A DNA stretch of 64,000 bases from Silicimonas sp. (GCA_022826205.1 JAJDVJ010000136.1:54533-118532); one strand, 5' to 3'. Positions 8,597 to 18,225 are shown, numbered from the stretch's first letter. The notes: generated by a model not told the origin, from the sequence alone. Numbers and translations are program-made.

Positions 8597-8711
8597 ATTG
8601 CCCCGCCTGATACCAAAGCCGGATGCTTCCTGCGAGTGGATTTTGCGTGAAGGCCACTCGCGCTCGCCAATCAATGTTCATATAAGGCGGCCCACGAACT
8701 TGGAGCCCAGG

Positions 8712-9494
8712 ATGACCACAACCCTGTCCCCCATCGACTGTGCCAAGCTTGCCGTTGCTGAACGGGCCTGCACGTTCATCGCGGCCGGAATGAATGTCGG
8801 ACTGGGCACCGGCTCTACTGCGGCATTTCTGGTCAGACGCTTGGGCGAAAGGGTCCGATCAGAAGGCCTGGATATCGTCTGCGTGCCGACATCGGCCGCG
8901 ACAGCCGCTCTTGCTCGTGAAGAAGGCATCCGGCTCGCGACCCTCGACGACGCCGGCTGGCTTGATCTTACGGTCGACGGAGCAGACGAATTCGATCCGG
9001 CCTTCAACCTGATCAAGGGCGGTGGTGGCGCGCTCTTGCAGGAGAAGATCGTGGCGACCGCATCCAACAGGATGATCGTGATCGTCGATGCCTCCAAACA
9101 GGTCGAGACACTTGGTGCGTTTCCGCTTCCTGTCGAAGTGTTGGGCTTCGGAATGGATGCCACAATGGCGCTGCTGGGGAAGGTCCTCGAGACCCAGGAT
9201 GTAGATGGTCGCCGAATCGAACCTCGCCGCAGGGACGGCAAGCTCTTCACGACTGACGAGGGCAATCATGTCTTGGATCTTCATCTGAAGCGAATTGGCA
9301 ACGCTCGCGATCTTGCGCTGGCTCTCAACCAGATCCCCGGCATTGTCGAAAACGGGCTGTTCATCGGCATGTGCGACACGATCATTCTCGGCAATGTCGA
9401 TGGCACGGTCGAAACCATCATGGCATCCAAGGACCAGTCGGAAGCTAGCAGCAGCGATGGCGCTGGCAGTGTTCGCCTCGCAGGTGCCGAGTGA
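8712..9494 (+). CDS. rpiA: Ribose-5-phosphate isomerase A
   Basis: Interconverts ribose-5-phosphate and ribulose-5-phosphate in the pentose phosphate pathway. 260 residues. Phosphate-binding loop GLGTGST at 30-36, catalytic DGADE at 89-93, KGGGGA at 102-107 and the following QEK are all present. The ATG at 8712 is preceded by GGAG. The upstream extension of the frame runs through the tRNA and is not coding. The stop overlaps the gor start (TGATG), so the two are probably cotranscribed. Confidence 0.97.
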   Translation: MTTTLSPIDCAKLAVAERACTFIAAGMNVGLGTGSTAAFLVRRLGERVRSEGLDIVCVPTSAATAALAREEGIRLATLDDAGWLDLTVDGADEFDPAFNLIKGGGGALLQEKIVATASNRMIVIVDASKQVETLGAFPLPVEVLGFGMDATMALLGKVLETQDVDGRRIEPRRRDGKLFTTDEGNHVLDLHLKRIGNARDLALALNQIPGIVENGLFIGMCDTIILGNVDGTVETIMASKDQSEASSSDGAGSVRLAGAE

Positions 9495-10912
9495 TGCCCC
9501 GTGACGTCGACCTGTTCGTCATCGGTGGCGGATCGGGCGGGGTCCGCGCGGCCCGAACCGCCGCCGCCACTGGCGCTCGCGTCGCGCTTGCGGAAGACCG
9601 GCGCATGGGTGGAACGTGCGTGATTCGGGGCTGTGTTCCAAAGAAGCTCATGGTGTTCGCGTCCGAGTTCCGGGAACAGGCCGCACTCGCGCGCGGCTAC
9701 GGATGGAATGCCGAGGCTGGCGCTTTCGAGTGGCGGAAGTTTCGCGCAAGGCTTGACGCCGAGCTTGATCGCCTCGAAGGCGTCTACCGAAACCTGCTGA
9801 CGTCGTCCGGCGTGACCATTCACGATGCGCGCGCGCAGGTGTCCGACCCGAACACGGTGGAACTCGAGGACGGCACTCGCGTCTCGGCGAGACATATCCT
9901 GGTTGCCACGGGCGGCCACCCCATGCGGCCCGATGTTCCAAACGCCACGCTCGGAATGGTTTCTGACGACATCTTCAAGATGGAGGAATTGCCCGAGTCC
10001 ATGCTGGTCGTCGGTGGCGGATACATTGCGTGCGAGTTCGCCTGCATCCTGAACGGGATGGGTGTCGAGGTGACGCAGTTCTACCGTGGGCCGCAGATAC
10101 TTCGCGGCTTTGATGACGAAGCTCGGGACATCGTCGCCAGAAGGATGCGGGAGCAAGGGATAGATCTGCAGGTCAACACGAATGTGGTTGACGTGCGGCC
10201 GGCAGGGGTCGACAGGGCCGAAGGTCGGTTTTCGAAGCAGAATGACAACGGCGGGTCGGCATCCGCGACAGGTTCGGTCGTAGCCAAGGCCACCAACGGC
10301 GCCGAACGACGCTTTGCAAGTCTCCTGTTCGCCACAGGGCGCGCGCCCAACTCCAAGGACATCGGGCTTGAGATGGCTGGCGTTGCCGTGGATCGACGCG
10401 GCGCGATCGAAGTCGATGCCTACAGCCAGACTGCGGTACCTTCGATCTACGCGATCGGCGACGTGACGGACCGCATCAACCTCACGCCCGTTGCAATTCG
10501 CGAGGGACAGGCCTTCACCGAGACGGTGTTCAAGGGCAACCCAACCGCACCGGACCACAATCTGGTGGCATCGACCGTTTTCACGCAACCGGAACTTGGC
10601 ACCGTAGGCCTGACTGAGGAGGCGGCACGTGAGCAGGAAGAGATCGAGGTCTACTCGACGTCGTTCAATCCCATGCGGACCGCCTTTGGCGACCGGCCGA
10701 ATCAGGTGCTCATGAAACTTGTCGTTTCACGGGCCAGCAGGAAGGTGCTCGGATGCCATATCGTGTCCGACGGCGCGGGTGAACTGATCCAGATGGTGGG
10801 GATTGCCGTGAAGGCTGGCCTGACAAAAGAGGACTTTGATCGAACGGTCGCCGTCCATCCGACAATGTCGGAAGAGCTGGTGACAATGCAGACTCCGACA
10901 CGGGCGACTTGA
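9494..10912 (+). CDS. gor: Glutathione-disulfide reductase
   Basis: NADPH-dependent flavoenzyme that reduces oxidised glutathione. 472 residues. FAD-binding GGGSGGVRAAR at about 11-21; redox cysteines C42 and C47 in GGTCVIRGCVPKK; NADPH-binding GGGYIACEFA; second FAD motif YAIGDVTDR; and the dimer-interface VAVHPTMSEE near the C-terminus, which supplies the catalytic histidine. It is directly coupled to rpiA, a pairing common in Rhodobacterales. A GTG one codon upstream is unlikely to be the start. Confidence 0.95.
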   Translation: MPRDVDLFVIGGGSGGVRAARTAAATGARVALAEDRRMGGTCVIRGCVPKKLMVFASEFREQAALARGYGWNAEAGAFEWRKFRARLDAELDRLEGVYRNLLTSSGVTIHDARAQVSDPNTVELEDGTRVSARHILVATGGHPMRPDVPNATLGMVSDDIFKMEELPESMLVVGGGYIACEFACILNGMGVEVTQFYRGPQILRGFDDEARDIVARRMREQGIDLQVNTNVVDVRPAGVDRAEGRFSKQNDNGGSASATGSVVAKATNGAERRFASLLFATGRAPNSKDIGLEMAGVAVDRRGAIEVDAYSQTAVPSIYAIGDVTDRINLTPVAIREGQAFTETVFKGNPTAPDHNLVASTVFTQPELGTVGLTEEAAREQEEIEVYSTSFNPMRTAFGDRPNQVLMKLVVSRASRKVLGCHIVSDGAGELIQMVGIAVKAGLTKEDFDRTVAVHPTMSEELVTMQTPTRAT

Positions 10913-10975
10913 AAAACCGCGCCAAACACTACAGTTAGCACCCTGAGCGACTCAGATTCAACAAGAGGACCACGC

Positions 10976-12109
10976 ATGGCCAACAAGAGCGGCGGACCCT
11001 GGGGCGGTGGCCCGCAGAATGGCGGCAACGGAGATGCCCGCAGGCCAAGTCGGCCTGGGCAGCAGGGACCCAACATACCCGATATCGACGACATCGTGAG
11101 AAAGGGCCAGGAGCGGCTCTCCTCTCTCATGGGCGGAAGAGGAGGATCCGGCCGTCGCGGGGGCGGCGGGGGAGAGCGGCCGAGGCTCTCACGCGGTTCC
11201 ATCGTCATCGGCGTATTGGTCATATTAGGCCTCTGGGCCTATTCCTCGCTGTACTCGGTCAGGCCAGAGGAACAGTCGGTTGAACTGTTCCTCGGGGAAT
11301 TCTCTTCGATCGGCCAGCCTGGCCTCAACTTCGCGCCTTGGCCGGTGATGACCTACGAGGTCATCCCAGTGACTCGGGAACAGTCGGAAGACATCGGTGT
11401 CGGACGTCAGGGCGACAACGGCCTGATGTTGACCACGGACGAAAACATCGTCGACATAGACTTCCAGGTCGTTTGGAACATCTCCAGACCTGACGACTTC
11501 CTGTTCAACCTGCGAGACGGACCGGAGACTGTGCGAGCGGTTTCTGAATCGGCGATGCGCGAGATCGTGGCGGGCAGCGAACTTGCGCCCCTTCTCAATC
11601 GTGATCGCGCGATCGTGGCGCAGCGGGCCAAGGAACTGATCCAGTCGACGCTCGACAACTACGAAGCAGGCATCAACATCGTCCGCGTGAACCTGAACAA
11701 GGCAGACCCACCACGCGAGGTGATCGACGCCTTCCGCGACGTTCAGGCAGCGGAACAGGAGCGTGACCGTCTCGAGCGCCAAGCCGACGCGTATGCCAAC
11801 CGCGTGCTCGCCGGCGCACGCGGCGAAGCGGCGCAGATACTTGAAGTGGCCGAATCCTATCGCGCCCAGGTCGTGAACGAAGCCAAGGGCGAGGCCAGCC
11901 GTTTTTCCGCGGTTCTGACTGAATATCGCCTCGCGCCGGAAGTCACGCGGCGACGGCTGTACATCGAAACGCTGGAGAAAGTTCTCGGAGGCATTGACAA
12001 GATAATTCTTGACGAGGGCGTCAATGACGGACCGGGCCAAGGCGTCGTGCCCTACTTGCCGCTGAACGAGCTCCGTCGCGGTACAACCACTCCACAAGGA
12101 GGAAACTGA
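10976..12109 (+). CDS. hflK: FtsH protease modulator HflK
   Basis: 377 residues. The N-terminus is glycine- and arginine-rich (GGRGGSGRRGGGGGE), followed by one membrane helix (about residues 80-97), then an SPFH/band-7 domain facing the periplasm (YSVRPEEQSVELFLGEF onward) and a coiled segment rich in ERDRLERQADAYANR. It forms a large cage with HflC around the FtsH protease and tunes membrane protein degradation. The start is preceded by AAGAGG. HflC follows one base later. Confidence 0.96.
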   Translation: MANKSGGPWGGGPQNGGNGDARRPSRPGQQGPNIPDIDDIVRKGQERLSSLMGGRGGSGRRGGGGGERPRLSRGSIVIGVLVILGLWAYSSLYSVRPEEQSVELFLGEFSSIGQPGLNFAPWPVMTYEVIPVTREQSEDIGVGRQGDNGLMLTTDENIVDIDFQVVWNISRPDDFLFNLRDGPETVRAVSESAMREIVAGSELAPLLNRDRAIVAQRAKELIQSTLDNYEAGINIVRVNLNKADPPREVIDAFRDVQAAEQERDRLERQADAYANRVLAGARGEAAQILEVAESYRAQVVNEAKGEASRFSAVLTEYRLAPEVTRRRLYIETLEKVLGGIDKIILDEGVNDGPGQGVVPYLPLNELRRGTTTPQGGN

Positions 12110-12110
12110 C

Positions 12111-13022
12111 ATGTTACGAGGTGGAGTTCTTCTGACGGCAATCCTGGCCATTGCGGTCGCCATTGCCCTCTCGTCCATCTTCATCGTGGACGAGCGCGAG
12201 AAGGCGCTGGTTCTCCAGTTCGGCCAGATCAAGCAGGTCAAGACGGAACCCGGCTTGGGTTTCAAGATTCCCATCATCCAGGAAGTCGTGCGCTATGATG
12301 GCCGAATCCTGTCTCTCGACACGCCCGAAATCGAGATCACGCCCTCTGACGACAGGCGGCTGGTTGTCGACGCCTTCACACGCTATCGCATCGGCCAACA
12401 GGACGATGACATCGTCCAGTTCCGCCAAGCCGTGGGACCAGGCGGCGTGCGATTCGCCGAGGACCGGCTGTCATCGATCCTCATCGACGAAATCCGAGCA
12501 GTCCTGGGCGCGGAAGGCGTAACCTCGAACACGATCCTGTCCCCCGAGAGGGCTGAACTCATGAACCGAATCCGGGCCAATGCCGATGCGGAGGCGGCGG
12601 CACTGGGGCTTGACGTGGTGGACGTGCGACTGAAGCAGACCAACCTCCCCGAGCAGAACCTCGCAGCCACGTTTGACCGGATGCGCGCGGAACGCGAGCG
12701 GGAAGCGACTGACGAGCGGGCACGAGGGGCGGAGGCCGCCCAAAGGGTCCAGGCCCAGGCCGACCGAACGGTTGTCGAAATCGTTTCCGAAGCCAACCGC
12801 GAAGCCGAAATCGTCCGCGGCGAGGCCGATGCGGAACGCAACTCGATCTTCGCCGATGCCTATGGCGCAGACGAGGGCTTCTTCCGGTTCTACCGGTCGC
12901 TTGCCGCCTACGAACGGGCCCTCCAGGGACAGAACTCGACACTTGTGATTACGCCTGACAGCGAGTTCTTCGAGTTCCTGGACGGTGCCGGCATGGATTC
13001 CGCCGGCACGACGGCAAATTAA
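12111..13022 (+). CDS. hflC: FtsH protease modulator HflC
   Basis: 303 residues with an N-terminal membrane helix (about 5-23), an SPFH domain (VDEREKALVLQFGQIKQV onward) and a long coiled coil (RAEREREATDERARGAEAA). It ends with FEFLDG, usual for HflC. It is the partner of HflK in the FtsH-regulating complex. The start follows a clear AGGAGG located in the end of hflK, so translation is probably coupled. Confidence 0.96.
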   Translation: MLRGGVLLTAILAIAVAIALSSIFIVDEREKALVLQFGQIKQVKTEPGLGFKIPIIQEVVRYDGRILSLDTPEIEITPSDDRRLVVDAFTRYRIGQQDDDIVQFRQAVGPGGVRFAEDRLSSILIDEIRAVLGAEGVTSNTILSPERAELMNRIRANADAEAAALGLDVVDVRLKQTNLPEQNLAATFDRMRAEREREATDERARGAEAAQRVQAQADRTVVEIVSEANREAEIVRGEADAERNSIFADAYGADEGFFRFYRSLAAYERALQGQNSTLVITPDSEFFEFLDGAGMDSAGTTAN

Positions 13023-13027
13023 GGGGC

Positions 13028-13213
13028 ATGGAACTCGCGCTTCTCGGGATCGGCCTCGTGCTTGTCATCGAAGGCCTTGTTCTTGCCTTGCTGCCAAATC
13101 GGCTGGACGAGCTGGTAAAGGCAATCTCGTCCTGGCCGCTGGAGACCCGTCGGGCATGCGGTCTGGGCGCTCTTGCCGTAGGGGTGTTTCTGGTTTGGCT
13201 TGCAAGAACATGA
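13028..13213 (+). CDS. DUF2065 family small membrane protein
   Basis: 61 residues with two hydrophobic helices (about 3-21 and 42-58) around a short loop (PNRLDELVKAISSWP), matching the DUF2065 pattern. Such genes regularly follow hflC, as here (five bases downstream). The function is unknown; association with the HflKC-FtsH complex is only inferred from gene order. In relatives a DegP-type protease often comes next; here sdaA does. Confidence 0.85.
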   Translation: MELALLGIGLVLVIEGLVLALLPNRLDELVKAISSWPLETRRACGLGALAVGVFLVWLART

Positions 13214-13357
13214 GCCTGTCTGCCCAGATCAACTGACTGACACCTCGGAGGCAACCCGTTCGAATTGCGGCCTGAATCGCGACTGCAGGACGCCTTTATC
13301 GCCAGGAACGTCGCGTCGAGACAGCCGAATGCTCCAGGTATTGGGCAAGAACAACTC

Positions 13358-14731
13358 ATGTTCCTGAGCGTCTTTGACATGTTCAAGGTGGGAATCGGCC
13401 CATCGTCCTCTCACACCATGGGACCGATGGTGGCTGCCGGAAGGTTTCTCGATAGCCTCCGGAGTTCCGCTTTCAAGCCGCACGGCCTCCGCGCGTCCCT
13501 GCATGGTTCGCTCGCGTTTACCGGTGTGGGTCATGCGACCGATCGCGCCGTGATCCTCGGGCTCGCGGGCTTCGAGCCCGACACCTATGACATGGCCGAG
13601 GCCGAAGCAGCTCTCGCGAAGATTCGACAAGGAAAGCGCGTCACGCCGGACGGACTCGGCCCGCTCTCCTTTGATCCAGCAACTGATCTCCGGTTTGACT
13701 ACGACCTGCCGTTGCCGGGCCACGCCAACGGGCTCAGGCTCTATGCCACCGACTCTGAAGGCGACGCGATCCGACAGGAAACCTACTATTCCATCGGCGG
13801 TGGATTCGTCTTGACCGAAGCAGAACTTGCCGAAGGCGGGAGCGAGGACACCGGTCCACCCGTGCCCTACCCGTTCCGGTCGGCTGCCGAAATGCTGGAG
13901 ATGGCGCGAACCGGCGACACGAGCATTGCGGCGATGAAACGGGCGAACGAGCTGACCCGAACGAATTCGGCAGACCTTGACGCCGGGTTGAAGCGAATCT
14001 GGGACGTCATGAAGGAATGCATGGAACGCGGCCTAAGCACTGAAGGCACATTGCCCGGCGGCATGAACGTGCGACGCCGCGCCGCCGCGATACGCGCGAG
14101 CCTAGAGGCCGAGCGCGGCACGAACCTGACTGCCCCGCATGTCGTGAATGACTGGATCAGCGCCTACGCCATGGCAGTTAACGAGGAAAACGCAGCCGGC
14201 GGCCAAGTCGTTACGGCGCCGACCAACGGCGCTGCCGGAGTAGTCCCTGCAACCATAAGATACTGGATCGATCATGTGCCGGGCGCGCATTCATCGCGCA
14301 TCGGCGAATTCCTTCTGACTGCCTCCGCCATTGGCGTGCTCATTAAGCACAACGCATCGATCTCGGGCGCCGAATGCGGGTGCCAAGCCGAAGTCGGTTC
14401 GGCCTCGGCCATGGCTGCCAGCGGATTGGCCGCCGTTATGGATGGCTCGCCCGAACAAGTCGAGAACGCCGCCGAAATCGCCCTTGAGCATCATCTCGGA
14501 ATGACTTGCGACCCCGTGAAAGGTCTGGTGCAAGTACCGTGCATCGAAAGAAACGGGCTCGGCGCGATCAAGGCGGTTTCGGCAGCATCGCTGGCGCTTC
14601 GCGGCGACGGCAAGCACTTTGTGCCGCTAGATGCGGCCATAGAGACCATGCGCCAGACCGGCGAAGACATGAGCAAGAAATACAAGGAAACCGCTCTTGG
14701 CGGCCTCGCCGTCAACGTCCCGAACTGCTAA
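13358..14731 (+). CDS. sdaA: L-serine ammonia-lyase (iron-sulfur, single chain)
   Basis: Deaminates L-serine to pyruvate using a [4Fe-4S] cluster. 457 residues. The N-terminus [18 protein letters not shown] is diagnostic. Cluster cysteines are in [23 protein letters not shown] and the PC of QVPC. An asparagine- and glycine-rich segment [13 protein letters not shown] lies before them. The ATG at 13358 matches the usual family start; the frame is open upstream without a plausible start. Its stop overlaps the nusB stop by four bases in convergent orientation (14728-14731). Confidence 0.96.
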   Translation: MFLSVFDMFKVGIGPSSSHTMGPMVAAGRFLDSLRSSAFKPHGLRASLHGSLAFTGVGHATDRAVILGLAGFEPDTYDMAEAEAALAKIRQGKRVTPDGLGPLSFDPATDLRFDYDLPLPGHANGLRLYATDSEGDAIRQETYYSIGGGFVLTEAELAEGGSEDTGPPVPYPFRSAAEMLEMARTGDTSIAAMKRANELTRTNSADLDAGLKRIWDVMKECMERGLSTEGTLPGGMNVRRRAAAIRASLEAERGTNLTAPHVVNDWISAYAMAVNEENAAGGQVVTAPTNGAAGVVPATIRYWIDHVPGAHSSRIGEFLLTASAIGVLIKHNASISGAECGCQAEVGSASAMAASGLAAVMDGSPEQVENAAEIALEHHLGMTCDPVKGLVQVPCIERNGLGAIKAVSAASLALRGDGKHFVPLDAAIETMRQTGEDMSKKYKETALGGLAVNVPNC

Positions 14732-15201
14732 CCCCTGGCCCGCTCCTGGAACGCCTCAGGCTGGGCTTCGCGAGCCATGTGGTCCAGCACCGCATTCACG
14801 AAGCCGCTCTCCCGCCCCTCGGGGAAGAACGCCTTTGCCACATCCACAAACTCGGAAATAATCACCCGTGGCGGCACCTCGCCCTCGACCAGTTCGGCAC
14901 CCGCCGCACGAAACAGCGCTCGCAGAACAGGATCGATCCGGTCAATCGGCCACTTGGCCACAAGCGCCCGTTCCGTCATCTGGTCAATCCGCGCCTGCCA
15001 GGTCACGGCATGATCGACAAGCTTCCGAAACAGGTCCCTGTCGCCCTCCGCAAGTTCCTGGCCATCGAGCTCTTCTACGAATCGGAATTCCTCGAACTCT
15101 TTCTGAACGATCGTTGCCGACTGCCCGCTCGCCTCCATCTGGAACAGCGCTTGCACTGCATGGAGCCGTGCGACGCTTCGCATCTGCTGCTCGGGGGTCA
15201 T
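14728..15201 (-). CDS. nusB: Transcription antitermination factor NusB
   Basis: 157-residue all-helical RNA-binding protein that joins NusE and boxA RNA in rRNA antitermination. Family features: N-terminal RSVARLHAVQALFQME, the central WPIDRIDPVLRALFRAAGAE and PPRVIISEFVDVAKAFF, and the C-terminal ESGFVNAVLDHMAR. The start overlaps the ribH stop (ATGA), the usual arrangement when nusB closes a riboflavin operon. The start is fixed by this overlap. Confidence 0.95.
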   Translation of the reverse strand: MTPEQQMRSVARLHAVQALFQMEASGQSATIVQKEFEEFRFVEELDGQELAEGDRDLFRKLVDHAVTWQARIDQMTERALVAKWPIDRIDPVLRALFRAAGAELVEGEVPPRVIISEFVDVAKAFFPEGRESGFVNAVLDHMAREAQPEAFQERARG

Positions 15202-15710
15202 GCGGACCCGGAGACCTGACCGGACCCGACCTCACTCATAGATGAACCGAATCGTCGCTTGAGCGAAATGAGATGGAGCGCTGCGGCCGCGGCGCCCCCG
15301 CCCTTGTTTTCGCTGCCGGGATCCGCGCGCACTGCTGCCTGTTCGCGGTTTTCCACCGTCAGAATGCCGTTGCCGATGCAGGCACCTTCCACACCCAAGA
15401 GCTGCAAGGCTCGGTTTGAATTGTCGCAGACGGTCTCGTAGTGCGTCGTCTCGCCTCGAATCACGCAGCCCAGCGCGATGAAGCCGTCGTAATCAGCCTG
15501 CCTGAACGCGAGGCCAATGGCTGTCGGCACCTCCAGTGCACCCGGCACCTCGACCAGGCTGACCTGTGCCGAGACCTTTGCAAGCTCGGCCTTGGCTCCG
15601 TCCACGAGATCAGCCGCGATTTCGACGTAGTAGGGAGCGACGACAATCAGCACCTTCGGCGGAACTTCGAACATCGGCAGTTCGAGCGTATGGTGGGACT
15701 GTCCGGCCAT
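15198..15710 (-). CDS. ribH: 6,7-dimethyl-8-ribityllumazine synthase
   Basis: Penultimate step of riboflavin synthesis: condenses the pyrimidine intermediate with dihydroxybutanone phosphate. 170 residues. Substrate-contacting segments are PGALEVPTA, GCVIRGETTHYE (with the catalytic histidine of THYE) and GNGILTVENREQA. The short C-terminal extension after LKRRFG is not conserved. The start overlaps the ribB stop by one base (TGATG), and the stop overlaps nusB. Confidence 0.95.
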   Translation of the reverse strand: MAGQSHHTLELPMFEVPPKVLIVVAPYYVEIAADLVDGAKAELAKVSAQVSLVEVPGALEVPTAIGLAFRQADYDGFIALGCVIRGETTHYETVCDNSNRALQLLGVEGACIGNGILTVENREQAAVRADPGSENKGGGAAAAALHLISLKRRFGSSMSEVGSGQVSGSA

Positions 15711-16834
15711 CAGCCAAGATCCGAGATCTTGCGGGTGCCGACGATTTCGAGGCCATAGGCCTCGAGTCCGACGATCTTTGGCTGCGGAGAATTGGTCAAG
15801 AGAACCAGTTCGGACAGTCCGAGCGAAGACAGGATTTGGGCACCCAAGCCATACTGCCTGAGCGTCTGCGGCGAAACGCTGTCTCCACCCTTCAGCTTCA
15901 TCGTCGTGTCCCTGAGCAGCACCAGGACCCCTCGCCCTTCGTCCGCAATGAGTTGCATGGCATCGCCAAACTCATTCCTGCGTCCGGCTTGCCCAAGCCC
16001 GAGCACATCAAGCATCGGATCCAATGCATGCATCCTGACAAGGCAGGGTTCCGGCGAAGAGATGTCGCCCTTGACCAAAACGATGTGCTCGTCGCCATGG
16101 GCGGTATCCGAATAGATTCGCATCTCCCATTTGCCGCCAAACTCGGACGTGACCGTCTTGCGGCTTGTGACGGCGACAAGGTTGTCATGGCGCCGGCGGT
16201 AGGCAATGAGATCACTTATCGTGCCGATTTTCAGGCCGTGCCGTTGCGCAAACGCGACCAGATCCGGCAAGCGGCTCATCGTGCCGTCTTCGTTCATGAT
16301 CTCGCAGATCACGGCAGACGGGTTCAGGCCGGCCAGACGCGACACATCAACGGCAGCCTCCGTATGGCCCGCACGCACGAGCACTCCGCCATCGCGCGCG
16401 CGCAAGGGGAATATGTGCCCTGGCGTAGCGATGTCAGCGGCGGTCGTGGTCTGGTCAATCGCGGCCGCGACAGTACGCGCGCGATCATGGGCGGATATGC
16501 CGGTCGTGACTCCTTCCCGCGCCTCTATGGACACCGTAAACGCCGTCTCGTGCCGGGAAGAGTTGTGGGACGCCATCAGTGGCAGACCGAGCGCGTCGCA
16601 GCGGTCGCCAGTCAACGAAAGGCAGATCAGGCCCCGCCCGTGGGTCGCCATGAAGTTGATCGCCTCGGGCGTCGCCATCTGTGCCGGAATGACCAGGTCA
16701 CCCTCGTTCTCGCGATCCTCGTGATCGACGAGAATGAACATGCGACCGTTCCGTGCATCCTCGGTGATTTCCTCGATCGAGGAAATGGCGTCGCGCCAGT
16801 GGTCTTCAACCTCTCGGGTGGCTTCTAGTGACAT
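15710..16834 (-). CDS. ribB: 3,4-dihydroxy-2-butanone 4-phosphate synthase with degenerate GTP cyclohydrolase II-like tail
   Basis: Converts ribulose-5-phosphate to dihydroxybutanone phosphate. About 374 residues. The N-terminal 210 residues carry the DHBP synthase motifs VDHEDRENEGDLV, ATHGRGLICL, GVTTGISAHDRA and GHTEAAVDV. The C-terminal part has the fold outline of RibA, but the zinc cysteines and the arginine-rich catalytic loop are missing (RMHALDPMLDVLGLG replaces RVHSEC...C.C). It is therefore predicted to be only a DHBP synthase, as in many Rhodobacterales. The ATG at 16834 matches relatives; the frame is open to 16996, so an N-terminal extension cannot be excluded. Confidence 0.93.
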   Translation of the reverse strand: MSLEATREVEDHWRDAISSIEEITEDARNGRMFILVDHEDRENEGDLVIPAQMATPEAINFMATHGRGLICLSLTGDRCDALGLPLMASHNSSRHETAFTVSIEAREGVTTGISAHDRARTVAAAIDQTTTAADIATPGHIFPLRARDGGVLVRAGHTEAAVDVSRLAGLNPSAVICEIMNEDGTMSRLPDLVAFAQRHGLKIGTISDLIAYRRRHDNLVAVTSRKTVTSEFGGKWEMRIYSDTAHGDEHIVLVKGDISSPEPCLVRMHALDPMLDVLGLGQAGRRNEFGDAMQLIADEGRGVLVLLRDTTMKLKGGDSVSPQTLRQYGLGAQILSSLGLSELVLLTNSPQPKIVGLEAYGLEIVGTRKISDLG

Positions 16835-17040
16835 CGGAAGAGTCCGGACTTTCCCATCGAGCCTCGCCAATAGCCTAGCGAAGGAACTAAAGCCAGAGGC
16901 AACGCCACCGCCTTCCCGATACAGGATCGATGCGAAATCGATGCCCATTGGTCGTGTATCAATCTGATTTCGCGAGATCGGAATTTCCGCAAGCACGCTC
17001 GCTTTAGCCGGCCACGTAACGCCTGTCGGCGATCAGGACG

Positions 17041-17557
17041 CTACCGATGGATGGCATTCTGCAGGATGTTGAGCGCAGCGGAGTGGTCCCTGGCAAGCGA
17101 CTCGCCGCACGAAGGGCAGTCATGCCGCCGGTCGGGCAAGTCCTTGGAAACCCGCTCACCACAGACCGAACAGTCCTGCGAAGTCCGTTTCGGATCCAAT
17201 TCCAGGGTGTCGAACTATCCCAGGTCCTTGAGGCGTTTTAATCCTGGCCTGCCACCTTGCTTCACACGTCGAATGAATCCTGTGAAGGCTTCGTCCGGCC
17301 GCGTGAGAGTGCCACTTTGCAGTTGTGCAGAGTTGTCTTGCATGTCGGGAAACTCTCGGCGACACCATGGTCAGGTACTTGAACTGGTCGTGGCAGGTAA
17401 GCGCCATTCCGGTCTTGCGACAGCAGTCGATACGGTCTTCCAGCGCGGCGTAGAAGAAAACGCGCTGATCCTCGACCAATGCCGCCAGCCTGTCGCGCTT
17501 CAATCGCAATGGCATGGGCCGATCTTTCGTCATCAGGCACATGGTCGGATGCTGCAA
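17041..17557 (-). pseudogene. tnpB: IS200/IS605-family TnpB remnant, frameshifted and internally deleted
   Basis: Three pieces of an OrfB/TnpB protein lie in order on the minus strand but in different frames. The N-terminal segment (LKRDRLAALVEDQRVFFYAAL then EDRIDCCRKTG) is near 17400-17520. A middle segment (RPDEAFTGFIRRVKQGGRPG) is near 17235-17300. The C-terminal zinc ribbon (TSQDCSVCGERV, then HDCPSCGESLARDHSAALNIL) ends at TAG 17041-17043. Everything between the RRVK block and the zinc ribbon is gone, including the RuvC-like catalytic core. It cannot make an RNA-guided nuclease. It borders the point where the riboflavin operon is interrupted. Confidence 0.85.
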
Positions 17558-17559
17558 GT

Positions 17560-17786
17560 CTCAATGAAGAACTTCCACCGAGGATGCAGATCGAGACTCT
17601 GCACGAAAGTCAAAGTGTTGCGCTACTGTCATTTTACATTCCCTGCGTTCGCAGCTAAGATGACTTCAAGATCAGGGGGACACCCAATAATTTGAGCTTT
17701 GCGTAACTTCTCGAATATCTTTGGCTGCCCTCAGGTCACAGCAAGCGCGCAGGCGCGCAGAGTGATACGGAGATCCAAGTCAGCTA
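17560..17786. other. Gene-free DNA between the two IS605-type remnants
   Basis: Mixed composition with an AT-rich portion (about 17620-17710). No frame shows recognisable protein similarity. It probably contains the decayed left end of the tnpB element and original flanking DNA. Confidence 0.35.
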
Positions 17787-17806
17787 TCTCTCCCTGAAGG
17801 GAGAGA
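17787..17806 (+). repeat. Perfect 8-bp hairpin, possible IS200/IS605-type left-end palindrome
   Basis: TCTCTCCC (17787-17794), loop TGAA, GGGAGAGA (17799-17806). Short subterminal hairpins of this kind mark the ends of IS200/IS605 elements, which are recognised as single-stranded hairpins by their transposase. The matching right-end hairpin would be at 18187-18206, giving a unit of roughly 420 bases with no gene. The pairing of the two as one element is inference. Confidence 0.4.
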
Positions 17807-17974
17807 CTTGAGGGGCGAAAGTCCCGAAGGTCTATGCTGACCGGCACAAGAATGGAGACCATCATCCAATCTACCTTGAACCATGCGTCAAAGACCCACC
17901 TTGGGATGCTTCTTCAGTTCCAAGTTCTGAAAGATTTGTCTGCAGACACGCCGAGTCAGGCGCAAAGCGGAGCG

Positions 17975-18212
17975 AATCGAAATGCGGGTGGTCAAGTTGT
18001 GCGAGGGGAACCCGCCTTCGAGCGGCGGTACCGGGGAAGCCATTGCGACCCCGCGAGCGGCGTGAGCCGCTTGGCGGCGAAAGCTGCATCACGGTCATTC
18101 TGTCCAAGCGGGGCGACCCGTCTTCGGGGCGGGTGGTGGATTGCCCGACCCATTTCAACACTAACAGCAAAGAGGCGCGCTTTCCTCCCCGGCCCGAACG
18201 CCGGGGCTTCCA
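17975..18212 (+). ncRNA. Structured IS200/IS605 right end, omega-RNA-like remnant
   Basis: The sequence has the look of the region downstream of tnpB genes that encodes omega RNA. It contains several stems in series: AGCGGC-GTGA-GCCGCT (18056-18071, GNRA-type loop), a stem around ACCCGTCTTCGGGGCGGGT (about 18117-18135), and the terminal stem CCCCGGC-CCGAAC-GCCGGGG (18187-18206) preceded by GCGCGCTTTCCT. That last block is characteristic of right ends of this transposon family. No tnpB reading frame precedes it, so it is an orphan end. The next bases, where a guide would lie, run straight into the start codon of the TAXI gene. Confidence 0.55.
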
Positions 18213-18225
18213 GCGCGAAATCCAG

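Noticed and set aside
15710..16996. Longer ribB product starting at 16996
   Set aside because: The extra 54 residues are not typical of the family, and the ATG at 16834 matches relatives; kept only as an alternative.
16835..17040. FMN riboswitch upstream of ribB
   Set aside because: An AGTCCGGA element occurs near 16845 on the minus strand, but the other conserved blocks of the RFN element are missing and the region may be transposon-derived.
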